From CAZOKH01 sp964580315 (lineage in GTDB: Bacteria; Chloroflexota; Anaerolineae; Anaerolineales; Anaerolineaceae), in the NCBI GenBank assembly GCA_964580315.1, contig CAZOKH010000013.1, positions 1 through 51,271 on the forward strand: DNA of 51,271 nt, read 5' to 3'. Position numbers and translations under genes: made by a program. Numbering within the stretch: position 1 is the first letter of the stretch; every line of letters starts with the position of its first letter. Positions 16,598-25,564 of this stretch are shown piece after piece. The notes under the pieces are model-generated. The model saw only the letters and a program-made list of their open reading frames with translations. It ran no database searches and was not told the DNA's origin.

Positions 16598-18006
16598 TGA
16601 TGAAACATGTGCACCTGATCGGCATTTGCGGCAGCGGTCTATCTGCCATAGCACGCCTCCTGCTGGAGCGCGGCGCCTCGGTCAGCGGTTCTGACCGGGC
16701 ATCTTCGCCATTGGCTGAAGAACTGCGCGCAGCCGGGGCGCGCATTGACATTGGTCACCGCGCCGAACAGGTGATGGGAGCTGAGATTGTGGTGCGTTCT
16801 TCCGCCATACCCGATGACAACGTGGAAGTGCTGGCCGCCCGCAACGCCGGCATTCCGGTGGTCAAACGCATCGACTTCCTGGGTGAGCTGCTGCGCGGCT
16901 TCACCAGCATTGCCATTGCCGGCACCCACGGCAAAACCACCACCACCGCCATGACCGCCTGGACGCTTTCGCAAATGGGGCTTGATCCATCCTACATCAT
17001 CGGCGGGGTGGCCAAAGACCTGGGCTCCAACGCCCACGCCGGCGCTGGTCAGCACTTTGTCATCGAAGCCGATGAATATGATCGCATGTTCCTGGGGCTG
17101 CACCCCACCCACATTGTGGTGACCAACATGGAACATGATCATCCCGACTGCTTCCCCACCTGGCAGGATTATTTGAACGCCTACAGTGAATTTATTCACA
17201 CCATTCAACCGGGTGGAACGCTGTTGATTTGCCAGGATGACCCCGGAGCGCGCCAACTGCTTGACAGGCTCCCCGAAGGTTGTCCATACCTTACCTACGG
17301 ATTGGACAGCAGCGCCGCCTATCGCGCAGTGGAGCTTGAAACCGGTCACCAGGGCAGCCATTTCAGGGTTTATTTCAACAACCCTGCCGACGGAATGCAG
17401 CTTCTCACTGAGCTCACGCTGGCCATCCCTGGTGTTCACAATGTGCGCAATGCGCTGGCGGTGCTGGCGGTGGTTCACCAGCTTGGTTTGCCGATGGAGC
17501 CCGCGGTCAAAGCTCTGGCGGTTTTCCAGGGTACAGAACGTCGTTTTGATCTGAAAGGTGAAGTGAACGGCATAGCCGTGATTGATGACTACGCACATCA
17601 CCCCACTGCCATTAAAGCCACCTTGCAGGCGGCGCGCAGCCGCTACCCGCAGCGCCGCATCTGGGCATTGTGGCAGCCGCACACCTATTCACGCACCGAG
17701 TCGTTATTCTTTGAATTCGTGCATGCCTTCAATGACGCCGACTGCGTGCTGGTGACCGAGGTATATGCCGCACGTGAGAAATCAAACGGTTTTTCGGCTG
17801 AGCAGGTGGTCGAACAAATCGAGAATCCGCAAAAAGTGTTCACTCCCACCCTGCAGGATGCCACCCGATATCTTATGGAGCATCTCAAACCGGGTGATGT
17901 GCTGCTGGTGCTTTCTGCCGGTGATGCCGTGCAGGTCAGCCAGGATGTTCTGGACGGTTTGAAACAAAAAGAAATGGAGCAGGCAAATGGAAAACTGCCT
18001 GCATAA
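16597..18006 (+). CDS. murC: UDP-N-acetylmuramate:L-alanine ligase MurC
   Basis: 469 residues. HVHLIGICGSGLSAIARLLLE is the UDP-binding start, AIAGTHGKTTTTAMTAWTL the ATP loop, VIEADEYDRMF and THIVVTNMEHDHPDCFPT the central motifs, and VIDDYAHHPTAIKATLQAAR the C-terminal signature. It makes UDP-MurNAc-L-Ala, the first peptide-adding step. Two ATGs in tandem (16597, 16600); the first overlaps the preceding TGA by one base. The C terminus overlaps murB by 20 bases. Confidence 0.95.
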   Translation: MMKHVHLIGICGSGLSAIARLLLERGASVSGSDRASSPLAEELRAAGARIDIGHRAEQVMGAEIVVRSSAIPDDNVEVLAARNAGIPVVKRIDFLGELLRGFTSIAIAGTHGKTTTTAMTAWTLSQMGLDPSYIIGGVAKDLGSNAHAGAGQHFVIEADEYDRMFLGLHPTHIVVTNMEHDHPDCFPTWQDYLNAYSEFIHTIQPGGTLLICQDDPGARQLLDRLPEGCPYLTYGLDSSAAYRAVELETGHQGSHFRVYFNNPADGMQLLTELTLAIPGVHNVRNALAVLAVVHQLGLPMEPAVKALAVFQGTERRFDLKGEVNGIAVIDDYAHHPTAIKATLQAARSRYPQRRIWALWQPHTYSRTESLFFEFVHAFNDADCVLVTEVYAAREKSNGFSAEQVVEQIENPQKVFTPTLQDATRYLMEHLKPGDVLLVLSAGDAVQVSQDVLDGLKQKEMEQANGKLPA

Positions 18007-18997
18007 TCAAAGGATGATGGAATCGATGAGCAAAATGTTGCAAAAAACACTCTCCATGCGGCCTCTGCGCGAAGCCTTTGGCGAACATCTGCAGGAGAAT
18101 GTAACCCTGGCAAATTACACCAATGTGCATATTGGTGGACTGGTGGATGCGCTGCTCATCGTTCATTCAGCTGATGAACTGGCTGCTGCCGTCAGCAAGC
18201 TGTGGAACCTGGATGTGCCTTACTACATCCTGGGCAACGGCACCAACGTGCTGGTCAGTGAAGCTGGTTTGCACGCTGTGGTAGTAGTCAACCGCGCGCA
18301 CAATGTGCGCATCGACACGCACAGCGACCCTCCCAGCGTTTGGGCCGAATCAGGGGCTTCGCTGGCCGGGGTGGTTCACCAGGTTGGCCTGCGCGGCCTC
18401 AGTGGACTGGAATGGGCGGCATCGCTGCCCGGAACCGTGGGCGGGGCAATTTACGGCAACGCCGGCGCGTTTGGCGGTGAAATGTCGCATAACTTGATCG
18501 TGGCAGACATCTTGCATCGTGAATCCGGTAGATCATTGTGGCAGGTCGAACGCCTGGAATACGGGTACCGCACCAGCATCTTTAAACGTACCCCCAGCCA
18601 GGCTGTCATTCTGGCTGCCCGGTTGCGCTTGTCGCAAGGCGTGCAGGAAGAAATACTAGCCCGCATGCAAGACGTCAACGAACGTCGCCGCCGCAAGCAG
18701 CCCTTAACAGGAGCCAGCATGGGTTCGATGTTCAAGAATCCGCCCGGAGAGTATGCCGGTCGGTTAATTGAAGCTGCCGGTTTAAAAGGCACACGCATCG
18801 GTGATTTGGAAATCAGCCCGGTGCATGCGAACATCTTCATCAATCATGGGCAGGCCACCGCCGATGATGTTTTGGCATTAATCAACCTGGCGCGCAACAC
18901 CGTGAAAGAGCGCTTTGGAATTGAACTGGAACTGGAAATTGAATTCCTGGGAGATTGGACTGGCAAGGATCTCCCGCAGAAATCTTTAAAGGTCTGA
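17987..18997 (+). CDS. murB: UDP-N-acetylenolpyruvoylglucosamine reductase MurB
   Basis: 336 residues, FAD-dependent. NYTNVHIGGLVDALLIV, YYILGNGTNVLVSEAGL, GLSGLEWAASLPGTVGGAI and YGNAGAFGGEM form the FAD domain; GSMFKNPPGEYAGRLIEAAG contains the catalytic serine and IGDLEISPVHANIFINHG the C-terminal motif. It reduces the enolpyruvyl group to make UDP-MurNAc. The ATG at 17987 has GGAG seven bases upstream, so I keep it although the first ~25 residues are unlike the family and ATGs at 18014-18032 are possible. Spacing to ddl is 12 bases. Confidence 0.94.
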   Translation: MENCLHNQRMMESMSKMLQKTLSMRPLREAFGEHLQENVTLANYTNVHIGGLVDALLIVHSADELAAAVSKLWNLDVPYYILGNGTNVLVSEAGLHAVVVVNRAHNVRIDTHSDPPSVWAESGASLAGVVHQVGLRGLSGLEWAASLPGTVGGAIYGNAGAFGGEMSHNLIVADILHRESGRSLWQVERLEYGYRTSIFKRTPSQAVILAARLRLSQGVQEEILARMQDVNERRRRKQPLTGASMGSMFKNPPGEYAGRLIEAAGLKGTRIGDLEISPVHANIFINHGQATADDVLALINLARNTVKERFGIELELEIEFLGDWTGKDLPQKSLKV

Positions 18998-19009
18998 GAG
19001 AATGGATTT

Positions 19010-20128
19010 ATGACAGAAAAAATTCGTGTGGGTATTCTCTTTGGGGGGCGTTCCAGCGAACATGAAGTGTCGCTTATGTCGGCTACTTCAGTGCTGGCTG
19101 TTTTGGACGCACAAAAATACGAGGTAACCCCCATTGGTATTACCCGCCAGGGGCAGTGGTTTACCGGTGAAAACGTGCTTGAGGCGCTCAAGAAACGTGA
19201 TTTCAGCGGTTTAACCCGCGTTGCCCTCATCGCTGAACCGGGGAATCACACGCTCTACACAATTCTAGAAACCGGCGGCAAGTTGGAACTGACGCCCTCT
19301 GCCGAACTGGATGTGGTCTTCCCGGTGCTGCACGGCCCATTTGGTGAAGATGGCACCCTGCAAGGTCTGTTCGAGGTGATGGACCTGGCCTATGTGGGCG
19401 CCGGTGTGCTTGGATCTTCCGTCGGCATGGACAAGGCGCTTTTTAAAGATGTGCTGCGGGCGCACAACCTGCCGGTGGTTCCATCGAAAGTTTTCACGCT
19501 GAAACAAATCGAAAGCGACCTGGATGCCGTGCTGCGCCAGGCCGAAGAAATTGCTGATTATCCCCTGTTCACCAAACCGGTGAACCTGGGTTCATCTGTG
19601 GGCATCAGCAAATGCCACAACGCCGTTGAATTGCGCCAGGGCATATTGGAAGCAGCCCGCTATGACCGCCGTGTACTGGTGGAAAAAGGCATCAACGCCC
19701 GTGAAATTGAAGTGAGTGTGCTGGGCAACGATGACCCGCAGGCATCAGCCCCCGGCGAAATTGTGCCTTCGGATGAGTTTTATACCTACGCCGCCAAATA
19801 CCTGGACGGCAAGAGCCAGTTGATCATCCCCGCCGAGCTGGATATGGGTCTGATCAACCGCATCCGCAGCCTGGCTGTTGAGGCTTTCACAGCCGCAGAC
19901 TGCGCCGGCATGGCGCGGGTAGATTTTCTGCTGGACCGGGATACACACGATATCTATATCAACGAGGTCAATACCATTCCCGGTTTCACACAAATAAGCA
20001 TGTATTCCAAGCTGTGGGAAGCCTCAGGGCTGCCCTATGCCCAGCTTGTTGATCACTTGATTCGCTTTGCCCTGGAACGCAGAAAGGAGAACAACCGGAC
20101 CAAGCACCGCGCCGGTAATGAAGGATGA
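19010..20128 (+). CDS. ddl: D-alanine--D-alanine ligase
   Basis: 372 residues, ATP-grasp fold. RVGILFGGRSSEHEVSLMSA is the Ddl N-terminal signature; VFPVLHGPFGEDGTLQGLFE and YVGAGVLGSSVGMDKALFKD follow; DFLLDRDTHDIYINEVNTIPGFT holds the metal-binding and substrate residues. It makes the D-Ala-D-Ala dipeptide used by MurF. The length and the 'GLFEVMDLAYVGAGVLGSS' stretch resemble the longer (VanA/DdlA-type) branch, but nothing in the sequence alone proves D-Ala-D-Lac specificity. It ends in an ATGA overlap with ftsQ. Confidence 0.94.
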   Translation: MTEKIRVGILFGGRSSEHEVSLMSATSVLAVLDAQKYEVTPIGITRQGQWFTGENVLEALKKRDFSGLTRVALIAEPGNHTLYTILETGGKLELTPSAELDVVFPVLHGPFGEDGTLQGLFEVMDLAYVGAGVLGSSVGMDKALFKDVLRAHNLPVVPSKVFTLKQIESDLDAVLRQAEEIADYPLFTKPVNLGSSVGISKCHNAVELRQGILEAARYDRRVLVEKGINAREIEVSVLGNDDPQASAPGEIVPSDEFYTYAAKYLDGKSQLIIPAELDMGLINRIRSLAVEAFTAADCAGMARVDFLLDRDTHDIYINEVNTIPGFTQISMYSKLWEASGLPYAQLVDHLIRFALERRKENNRTKHRAGNEG

Positions 20129-21147
20129 ACCAGGAGCGCACACTTTCCACACGGGCTGACCGCATTCGCGCCCGCCGCGAACAGCAGTCCACCGACCGCG
20201 TCAAGCAGCGCACAGGCGCCAAAGTGCGCTATGCTGCTGAAACCCCCATGACAGTGCGGGGCGGTCTGGGCACGCCTGTGCTGCGCCGGACAGCGGCGCA
20301 GAAAGTGCGCCGAAAAATCGCCATCCCGGTCAACAAGCTGGGAGCCGAGGTCATCTTGCCCGCCATTCCCATGATCAAACCCGGATGGCGCCTGCTGTCG
20401 GTCGTTCTCACCCTGGGACTGTTTGTAACAGGCATATTCATGTTCAACGCGCCCGAATTTCGCGTGCAGGCTGTTGAAATCAACGGGCTGCAGCGCCTGA
20501 CGGCTGAAGATATCAAGGCTGGACTGAACATCGCAGGAGCCTCAGTTTTCACCCTTAATCCGCAGCAAGTGGAACAGAATTTGCAAGCTGTATTTCCAGA
20601 GTTGTATGATATTTCGGTGAAAGTTCTGATGCCTGCACGTGTGATCATCAACATGCACGAACGAGTCCCGGTGGTTGGCTGGCGTGCCAATGACAACACC
20701 CTGTGGTGCGACAAAGATGGTGTGCTTTTTCCGCCGCGCGGGAAAGGCGAACAGGTACTAACCATTCAGGTGGAAGGTGATTTGCCATTGTTGATGCCTG
20801 AACTGAATGTTTTTGACGAACAGGACTCTGGTTACAGCCAGTCCATCTTGCTGGAACGCAATGATCCGCTGGCTGATTACCGCAGAATTGACCCGGTCAT
20901 CCTGAAGGCTGCCGTTCAACTCAGCCATTCGCTGCCGGCCGATACTGAAATTGTGTACAGCCAGGAAAACGGGCTGGGCTGGCGCGACAACCGCTCGTGG
21001 AATGTGTATGTCGGCAGAAACCTGGACAACCTGGATGTGAAATTGAAAATCTATGAAGCAATGGCGAAGAATTTTGAGAAACAGGGCATTCAACCCAACA
21101 TGATCAGCATCGAATTCTTGAATGCTCCATATTATCGTTTGGAGTAA
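20125..21147 (+). CDS. ftsQ: Cell division protein FtsQ/DivIB
   Basis: 340 residues. A basic cytoplasmic N terminus of about 90 residues precedes one membrane segment (WRLLSVVLTLGLFVTGIFMF), then a POTRA domain (FRVQAVEINGLQRLTAEDIK ... VFTLNPQQVEQNLQAVFPEL ... ISVKVLMPARVIINMHERVP) and a beta-rich FtsQ domain. It recruits and holds FtsL and FtsB in the divisome on the outer side of the membrane. The 4-base overlap with ddl and the 8-base spacing to ftsA place it in the same transcript. The cytoplasmic part is long and arginine-rich compared with enterobacterial FtsQ. Confidence 0.9.
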   Translation: MNQERTLSTRADRIRARREQQSTDRVKQRTGAKVRYAAETPMTVRGGLGTPVLRRTAAQKVRRKIAIPVNKLGAEVILPAIPMIKPGWRLLSVVLTLGLFVTGIFMFNAPEFRVQAVEINGLQRLTAEDIKAGLNIAGASVFTLNPQQVEQNLQAVFPELYDISVKVLMPARVIINMHERVPVVGWRANDNTLWCDKDGVLFPPRGKGEQVLTIQVEGDLPLLMPELNVFDEQDSGYSQSILLERNDPLADYRRIDPVILKAAVQLSHSLPADTEIVYSQENGLGWRDNRSWNVYVGRNLDNLDVKLKIYEAMAKNFEKQGIQPNMISIEFLNAPYYRLE

Positions 21148-21155
21148 TGACGTAG

Positions 21156-22385
21156 ATGGATGAGCCGATTGTAGTTGGCATTGATATTGGAAACAGCAAA
21201 ATCTGCACGCTGGTGGCGCGGGTTGAAAGTGAGCGCAACCTGCGCATTTTAGGCGTGGGAATTGCACCCTCACAGGGCATCCGCAAAGGCACCATCGTCG
21301 ATTTGAACGCTGCATCCGAAGCCATTTCGCGCTCGGTGGAAAAAGCCCAGCGCACCTCCGGGCTGGAAATCACCTCCGCCCTGGTAAGCCTGGCAGGCTC
21401 GCATGTTTCCTCCATCAACAGCCGCGGTGTGGTGGGCATATCCGGGCGCGTCATTGACCAGAACGACGTGGCGCGCGCCCTCGATGCCGCCCGCGCTGTC
21501 GCCATTCCGCACAACCGCGAGATCATCCACGTCATCCAGCGCGGGTTTGTGGTGGACGGGCAGGAGGGCATTCGCCGGCCGGTGGGCATGCACGGCTACC
21601 GCCTGGAAGTCGAAGCGCACATCATCACCGCCGGGGCAGCCACGGTTGAAAATCTGCGCAAATGCGTGGCCGAAGCCGGTGTGCAGGTTTCGCAATTCGT
21701 GCTCAACCCGCTGGCATCGGCCGAGGTGATTTTGCAGGAAACCGAGCGCGAAATGGGCGTGGCTGTGTGCGACATTGGCGGCGGCACCACCGATATGGCC
21801 ATTTACATCGACGGCGATGTGTGGCACACCATGGTACTGGCGGTCGGCGGCAACTACATCACCTCAGACATTGCCCTGGGCTTGCGCCTGCCGCCTTCGC
21901 AAGCCGAAGATATCAAGTTGAAATACGGCTATGCGGTGGAAGAAGATGTGGAAGAAGGCGACCTGTTCACTGTGCATCCCTTTGGCGAAAAACAGGCCTC
22001 GCAGGTCAGCCGCCGTGAGCTGGCTCACATCATCGAGGCGCGGGTGGAAGAAATTTTCACCCTTGTGCTGCAAGAGATCAAGCGCAGCGGCTATGACGGC
22101 CTGCTGCCCGCCGGACTGGTGCTGACCGGCGGATCGAGCAGCCTGCCCGGTATTCGCGACCTTGCCAGCCGCGTGCTGGGACTGCCGGTGCGGGTGGCAA
22201 AACCGGAGAACTTGGTTGGCCTGGTTGACCAGCTTCATTCTCCCGCCTATTCAACCAGTGTTGGATTGTTGTACTGGTCGCTTCTAGTTGGTGACAGTCC
22301 GGCTCCCATTCGAGGGTCTTTTATGCCCGATAAAAAACACGACTGGGACTGGGTAAAAAATTTCTTAAGACAGCTATTACCCTAG
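21156..22385 (+). CDS. ftsA: Cell division actin-like protein FtsA
   Basis: 409 residues. The actin-like ATPase motifs are VVGIDIGNSKICTLVARVE (phosphate 1), CDIGGGTTDMAIYIDGDVW (phosphate 2) and LTGGSSSLPGIRDLA (adenosine). The 1C subdomain is present after the phosphate-1 segment. The last residues, KKHDWDWVKNFLRQLLP, form an amphipathic helix like the membrane-targeting tail of FtsA, which tethers FtsZ filaments. Start ATG is 8 bases after ftsQ. Length is normal. Confidence 0.95.
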   Translation: MDEPIVVGIDIGNSKICTLVARVESERNLRILGVGIAPSQGIRKGTIVDLNAASEAISRSVEKAQRTSGLEITSALVSLAGSHVSSINSRGVVGISGRVIDQNDVARALDAARAVAIPHNREIIHVIQRGFVVDGQEGIRRPVGMHGYRLEVEAHIITAGAATVENLRKCVAEAGVQVSQFVLNPLASAEVILQETEREMGVAVCDIGGGTTDMAIYIDGDVWHTMVLAVGGNYITSDIALGLRLPPSQAEDIKLKYGYAVEEDVEEGDLFTVHPFGEKQASQVSRRELAHIIEARVEEIFTLVLQEIKRSGYDGLLPAGLVLTGGSSSLPGIRDLASRVLGLPVRVAKPENLVGLVDQLHSPAYSTSVGLLYWSLLVGDSPAPIRGSFMPDKKHDWDWVKNFLRQLLP

Positions 22386-22452
22386 TAATATTTGTTAAGA
22401 AATGTCCGATAATATAGAATATATGTTTATACAACGCGGAGGAGGTAACACA

Positions 22453-23589
22453 ATGGAAAAAGGAATCAACCAACCACAGTCTGAATCATTTGCAAGAATC
22501 AAGGTTGTGGGCGTTGGCGGCGGCGGATGCAATGCCGTCAACCGCATGATCGATGAGGGCATGCAGGGCATCGAGTTCATCACCGTGAACACCGATGCGC
22601 AGGCACTGCTGCTCTCCAACGCTCCCACCCGGGTGCGCATTGGAGATAAAGCCACTCGCGGGCTGGGCGCGGGCGGCAATCCTGAGACCGGGCGCAAGGC
22701 GGCCGAAGAATCAGCCGAGGAATTGTATGAAGTGCTCAAGGGCGCTGACATGGTGTTCATCACTGCCGGGCTGGGCGGCGGTACGGGCACCGGCGCAGCC
22801 CCCATCCTGGCGCAAATCGCCAAAGAAATTGGCGCTCTGACCATCGGTGTGGTCACTTATCCCTTCACCTTCGAAGGGCGCAAACGCATCGAATCGGCCA
22901 AGACGGGCATCGACAACCTCAAAGAACAGGCTGACACCTTGATTGTCATCCCCAATGACCGCTTGCTCACCATTGTGGACAAGCGCGCCAGCCTGCAAGA
23001 GGCTTTCCGCGTGGCCGATGATGTGCTGCGCCAGGGCATCCAGGGCATTTCCGAACTGATCACCATCCCCGGCCTCATCAACCTCGACTTTGCCGACGTG
23101 CGCACCATTATGTCGGAAGGCGGCGCGGCCTTGATGGCGGTTGGTCACGCATCTGGCGAAGACCGCGCCCGTGTGGCGGCCGAGATGGCTATTTCCAGCC
23201 AACTGCTCGACATCACCATCGACGGCGCCCGCGGTATCCTGTTCAATGTCACCGGTGGTCCCAGCCTGACCCTGTTCGAGGTCAACCAGGCGGCTGCCAT
23301 CATCAAAGAGACCGCGCATCCCGACGTCAACCTGATCTTTGGCGCTGTGATTGATCCAAACCTGGGCGAAGAACTGCGCGTGACCGTGATTGCCACCGGT
23401 TTCGACCGCAACGGCATCACACCCGTCACAGCCAAGCGTCCCAGGGTTGAAGAAGCGCCCGCCCGAACAGAACCCCAGAAAAGCAACCAGCCGGTGAACC
23501 ATCCGTCCACCATGGAGTTCCAACCGCGGGTATTGAATACGGACGACCTGGATATTCCGGCGTTCCTGCGCAACCGGTCTCACCGGTAA
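22453..23589 (+). CDS. ftsZ: Cell division protein FtsZ
   Basis: 378 residues. The start at 22453 is fixed by GGAGGAGGT 6 bases upstream; an ATG at 22402 in the same frame lacks one. KVVGVGGGGCNAVNRMIDEG and FITAGLGGGTGTGAAPILAQ (tubulin signature) form the GTP site; TIPGLINLDFADVRTIMSEGG includes the T7-loop catalytic aspartates. A linker of about 45 residues leads to the C-terminal peptide DDLDIPAFLRNR, which matches the FtsA/ZipA-binding tail of many bacteria. It polymerises into the Z ring. It ends the cluster, and the following 860 bp carry no credible gene. Confidence 0.98.
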   Translation: MEKGINQPQSESFARIKVVGVGGGGCNAVNRMIDEGMQGIEFITVNTDAQALLLSNAPTRVRIGDKATRGLGAGGNPETGRKAAEESAEELYEVLKGADMVFITAGLGGGTGTGAAPILAQIAKEIGALTIGVVTYPFTFEGRKRIESAKTGIDNLKEQADTLIVIPNDRLLTIVDKRASLQEAFRVADDVLRQGIQGISELITIPGLINLDFADVRTIMSEGGAALMAVGHASGEDRARVAAEMAISSQLLDITIDGARGILFNVTGGPSLTLFEVNQAAAIIKETAHPDVNLIFGAVIDPNLGEELRVTVIATGFDRNGITPVTAKRPRVEEAPARTEPQKSNQPVNHPSTMEFQPRVLNTDDLDIPAFLRNRSHR

Positions 23590-23685
23590 TTGCTGCACAG
23601 CGCGACTTGTTGCAATCATCATTAACTCACGGCTTCAGCAGCGCGCTGGCTTTGCCTGTCCTGTTTGGGTTTGGGTAGGGTGCCT

Positions 23686-23907
23686 GTGATGCGAAACAGT
23701 CCGCCTTGCACATAAGCCTGATCCTCCGCCAGGCAGCGGAGGCGGTACTGCATCGCACCAGGCGCATTACCCGGCCGGGTCAGCCCCCCCTGACCCCTGC
23801 CCTGGCAGGCAGCGCCTGACTGAAACCTTAATAACCGTCCCTTTCCAACCCCGCCCGGATAAGGGACGCACAACCACACAAGGGTTTGCATCAAAGCAAA
23901 CCCTTGT
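23686..23907. other. Structured intergenic region: four consecutive stem-loops
   Basis: H1: GTGATGC (23686-23692) pairs with GCATCGC (23750-23756), then AGT and CCG pair with ACT and CGG, enclosing CCTCCGC/GCGGAGG (23723-23729/23736-23742). H2: CAGGCGC (23759-23765) with GCGCCTG (23812-23818), enclosing GGGTCAG/CTGACCC (23777-23783/23790-23796) with a C6 loop. H3: CGTCCCTT/AAGGGACG (23836-23843/23861-23868). H4: a perfect 12-bp stem (23878-23889/23896-23907) with loop atcaaa. None is followed by a T-tract. The stems could be RNA structure or a palindromic element; no gene is supported here. Confidence 0.6.
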
Positions 23908-23940
23908 TGGGTTAACCACACTATCTTAGAATGCATATTT

Positions 23941-24445
23941 CGTAGTTGCGACTTCAGTCGCGCCTTGCCCTGCCAGATTAAGAGCCATCCCATCCGTTAC
24001 AAACGGCTAAAGCCGTCACTACAAAACCCCATATTCCCACGCTAAAGTATTGTTTCGTAGTTGCGACTTCAGTCGCGCCCTGCCAGATTAAGAGCCATCC
24101 CATCCGTTACAAACGGCTAAAGCCGTCACTACAAAACCCCATATTTCAACGCTAAAGCATTGTTTCGTAGTAGCGACTTCAGTCGCGCCCTGCCAGACCA
24201 GGAACCATTCCATCCGTCAGGAACGGCGAAAGCCGTCACTACAAAACCCCATATTTCAACGCTAAAGCATTGTTTCGTAGTAGNNNNNNNNNNNNNNNNN
24301 NNNNNNNNNNNNNNNNNNNNNNNNNNNNNNNNNNNNNNNNNNNNNNNNNNNNNNNNNNNNNNNNNNNNNNNNNNNNNNNNNNNGCGCCCTGCCAGACCAG
24401 GAACCATTCCATCCGTCAGGAACGGCGAAAGCCGTCACGACAAAA
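23941..24445. repeat. Tandem array of a ~110-bp REP/BIME-like palindromic unit
   Basis: Units begin at CGTAG at 23941, 24056, 24166 and 24276 (periods 115, 110, 110), and a partial unit follows the N gap at 24384. Each unit holds two hairpins in opposite placement, GCGACT-tc-AGTCGC and ACGGCT-aa-AGCCGT, bounded by GTAGT and ACTAC, then an A+T-rich linker. Base changes between units (ACGGCT to ACGGCG, TTGCG to TAGCG) leave the stems intact. The arrangement resembles REP pairs; no RAYT transposase is in the window. Confidence 0.85.
24284..24383. other. Assembly gap (100 N) in the repeat array
   Basis: Exactly 100 N, starting 8 bases into the fourth unit. The first bases after the gap correspond to offset 19 of a unit, so with a 110-bp period the true gap should be about 11 bp plus a multiple of 110, not 100. 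Confidence 0.95.
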
Positions 24446-24449
24446 CCAA

Positions 24450-25334
24450 TCATTCCCTCCCGGCATAAAACAAATTGGATGCTGAGAACAGGAACAACAC
24501 AAAGAACAAATACAACGGCAGCCAGATGATGCTGATCGCCCCGCTGAGGTTGCCATAATTCGCAATAAATAATGCGGTCATAAACACCACGCTCACCACC
24601 AGTGTCAGGAACGCTGATTTACCCACATCCAAAAGCTGCTTCTCATCGTACCACTGGCGGTTTTCTTCGCGCAGCTTGGTAACCAGCCAGTACGCCACCG
24701 CAAGACCGTAAGGAAACAACAGGATGATCGAACTCATGGTGGTGTGCACCATGAGAGACCACGCCCGGGCGAACACAAACCCCAGGCTGGCCAACGCCAA
24801 TCCCATTAACCCGCACACCATCCCCACAAATTGCACAACCAGGAAGATATTGCTGTCGCGCGCCACAAATTCCTGCTGCGGATCTTTGGAAAAACCGGCA
24901 ATGTGAAAATAGGTAAAGACAAGCGCCACAAACAATTGAAATCCCATAATGGGGTAAACCAGCATCCATTCCGGCTGATCCAGGCCGTGCCTGTATTGTT
25001 TGATAATATCACCCAGCAACGCCACGTCGCTGAAAACGAACAGCAGCGCCAACACCCCCATAATCACCAGCAGAACTGATGGAAACGATAAACTGCTGGT
25101 TTTTTTCAGATGTTGAACAGTGCGCAGCAGGGATAATAAACAAAAACCCAGGAAGATCAGCAAGCCCACCCCCAACCAGTTCAGCAGCCCTTCTTCGGTT
25201 GGTGTGATCGCGTCATAGCGGATCATTTTAGGTTGAATTTTCGAAAAATAAAACGCGGCAAACACAAAAAACAGGATCGATACAAATCCCAGCAGGATGC
25301 TGATGTTCTTTTGCCAGATGGTTGGTTTTGTCAT
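24450..25334 (-). CDS. Multi-pass membrane protein of unknown function paired with an XRE regulator
   Basis: 294 residues with about eight hydrophobic segments (for example ISILLGFVSILFFVFAAFYF, LLNWLGVGLLIFLGFCLLSL and IIWLPLYLFFVLFLFSAS). I recognise no domain. The ATG overlaps the TGA of the XRE-type regulator by 4 bases, so both proteins should be made together. Small XRE regulators next to multi-TM proteins are a recurring arrangement in Gram-positive and Chloroflexota genomes, usually of unknown function. Transcription runs toward ftsZ, and the gene ends next to the palindromic repeat array, which lies just past its 3' end. Confidence 0.75.
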   Translation of the reverse strand: MTKPTIWQKNISILLGFVSILFFVFAAFYFSKIQPKMIRYDAITPTEEGLLNWLGVGLLIFLGFCLLSLLRTVQHLKKTSSLSFPSVLLVIMGVLALLFVFSDVALLGDIIKQYRHGLDQPEWMLVYPIMGFQLFVALVFTYFHIAGFSKDPQQEFVARDSNIFLVVQFVGMVCGLMGLALASLGFVFARAWSLMVHTTMSSIILLFPYGLAVAYWLVTKLREENRQWYDEKQLLDVGKSAFLTLVVSVVFMTALFIANYGNLSGAISIIWLPLYLFFVLFLFSASNLFYAGRE

Positions 25335-25549
25335 TTCTCTCGTCCTTCTTCATCCAGGTAAAAAATATCTTCGAAATGCACATCAAAATACCTGGCGATT
25401 TTTAACGCCAGAAAAGCCGATGGGGTGAATCTCCCATTTTCAATGGAAAGAATGGTCAAACGGGTCACCCCCACCGCATTCGCCAGGTCTTGCTGCGAAA
25501 TCTGGTTATGTTGAAAACGAAATTCACGCAAGCGATTTCCAAGTTTCAA
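25331..25549 (-). CDS. Small XRE-family (Cro/CI) transcriptional regulator, TTG start
   Basis: 72 residues. The HTH reads RLREFRFQHNQISQQDLANA-VGVTRLTILSIENGRFTPS, then LALKIARYFDVHFEDIFYL, the standard short YozG-like layout. The start is probably the TTG at 25549: AAAGGAGG lies 5 bases before it. The in-frame ATG at 25582 would put this ribosome site inside the coding region. A strong promoter (25588-25616) and the palindrome GTATAG-n4-CTATAC (25565-25580) lie upstream, so autoregulation is likely. Its 3' end overlaps the membrane protein gene by 4 bases. Confidence 0.88.
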   Translation of the reverse strand: MKLGNRLREFRFQHNQISQQDLANAVGVTRLTILSIENGRFTPSAFLALKIARYFDVHFEDIFYLDEEGREK

Positions 25550-25564
25550 TTCTGCCTCCTTTGT

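Noticed and set aside
19010..20128. VanA-type D-Ala-D-Lac ligase
   Set aside because: Length and some motifs lean that way, but no vanH/vanX is nearby and the gene sits in the normal ddl position of the dcw cluster.
23622..23993. 123-codon open frame on the minus strand over the stem-loop region
   Set aside because: Low-complexity composition, no domain or ribosome site, and it is written across the hairpins and the first palindromic unit; better explained by the structured DNA.
23941..24445. CRISPR array
   Set aside because: The period is 110 bp with no unique spacers, units are themselves palindromic, and no cas genes are present.
24129..24468. Open frames through the repeat array and N gap
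   Set aside because: They exist only because N is read as any residue and because the repeat units lack stops; no coding evidence.
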